From Bacteroidia bacterium (GTDB lineage: Bacteria; Bacteroidota; Bacteroidia; Bacteroidales; CAJPTX01): a stretch of DNA of 5,567 nt. The stretch is taken from contig CAJPTS010000127.1 of the NCBI GenBank assembly GCA_905373625.1, positions 1 to 5,567 of the forward strand, read 5' to 3'. A program made the position numbers and the translations under genes. The notes beneath the pieces were generated by a model, which was given only the letters and a program-made list of their open reading frames with translations, did not search any database and had not been told where the DNA came from. This document shows, piece by piece, positions 5,184-5,567 of the stretch. Position 1 is the stretch's first letter. Each line of letters opens with the position of its first letter.

Positions 5184-5567
5184 CTACGCAATCAAAAATC
5201 CATACTCATATACCTTCGGCACAATCTTAAGCCGTAGCACTTCCATGGCAGTTTTCAAATTGCCGAGCAAGCGGTTGTACTCGGTGTTGTCGCTTTTTGC
5301 GTTCATCTTCCCTTTCTCATTCCTACCTTGAAAATGCTCTCGTATATCGTAATACGACGCGTTGGGATTGGAATTAGGCTGTGCATGGTAGTATCGCCAC
5401 AGTTCGCGTCCCGCATCAAACACCGCAATAGCCTCTGCTGAAAACACTAACGGTTCAGTAGGCACGAACGATTCCTCCTCTGTTAAATTTCGTAATGAAC
5501 CTACACCTTTCTTGCTTTTCTCTTTTGCATCGCTTTGCTCCGTACTTAGAACCTCGTACTTTGTACC
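5184..5567 (-). CDS. C-terminal part of an unidentified protein; runs off the right edge
   Basis: The frame is open from the window edge to TAG at 5186-5184, giving 127 visible residues. A shorter version could start at GTG 5465, but the frame has no stop upstream of it, and the charged lead-in (EKSKKG...LTEEESF) reads as a linker before the last domain of a larger protein. The last domain starts about FSAEAIAVFDAGRELWRYYH and contains NASYYDIREHFQGRN and GKMNAKSDNTEYNRLLGNL, ending KIVPKVYEYGFLIA. It is soluble, helical and rich in aromatic and charged residues, with no membrane segment or signal. It feels like a conserved C-terminal domain of a large Bacteroidota protein, but I do not recognise it and give no function. 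It is on the same strand as hipBST, about 300 bases upstream. Confidence 0.75.
   Translation of the reverse strand, partial: GTKYEVLSTEQSDAKEKSKKGVGSLRNLTEEESFVPTEPLVFSAEAIAVFDAGRELWRYYHAQPNSNPNASYYDIREHFQGRNEKGKMNAKSDNTEYNRLLGNLKTAMEVLRLKIVPKVYEYGFLIA

Noticed and set aside
1..5567. CRISPR arrays, tRNA or rRNA genes
   Set aside because: No regularly spaced repeats, cloverleaf-like segments or rRNA signatures were seen.

Overview
The window looks like chromosome from an anaerobic Bacteroidota of the Porphyromonas type. Three things suggest this: exact matches to the Bacteroidota -7 promoter box TAnnTTTG, a PorV/PorQ-family outer-membrane barrel, and a DUF5063 gene followed by a 3'-5' exonuclease gene, a pairing I recall from Bacteroidales. 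The genus is an inference.

Left part (1-3083). The window opens inside a minus-strand gene, of which the first 84 codons are visible. It encodes a glycine-rich nucleotide-binding fold with the motif IGGTGSR, and its family is uncertain. A non-coding gap of almost 500 bases separates it from a plus-strand operon of three tightly packed genes: a DUF5063 protein, a DEDDy 3'-5' exonuclease (8-base overlap) and a secreted PorV/PorQ-like beta-barrel (9-base gap). A strong stem-loop at 3055-3083 ends the operon and could also work on the other strand.

Middle (3125-3394). This gap is not empty. Read across three single-base frame changes, it is the N-terminal quarter or so of a transposase of the IS4/DUF4372 type. 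It also carries a nonsense codon and is cut off about where the neighbouring toxin gene ends.

Right part (3395-4911). A minus-strand operon encodes a three-gene HipBST-like toxin-antitoxin system: an XRE-type repressor (HipB), a separate HipA N-terminal subdomain (HipS) and a HipA-like Ser/Thr kinase (HipT). All adjoining genes overlap. A TAnnTTTG box and several TATACC/GGTATA half-sites lie before hipB, consistent with autoregulation. HipT carries an extra Cys/His cluster at its N-terminus.

Right edge (4912-5567). An intergenic stretch with a palindromic repeat-like hairpin is followed by the last 127 codons of a minus-strand gene that I cannot identify.

The most notable content is the split HipA module, its boundary with a dead insertion sequence, and the two uncharacterised genes at the window edges.
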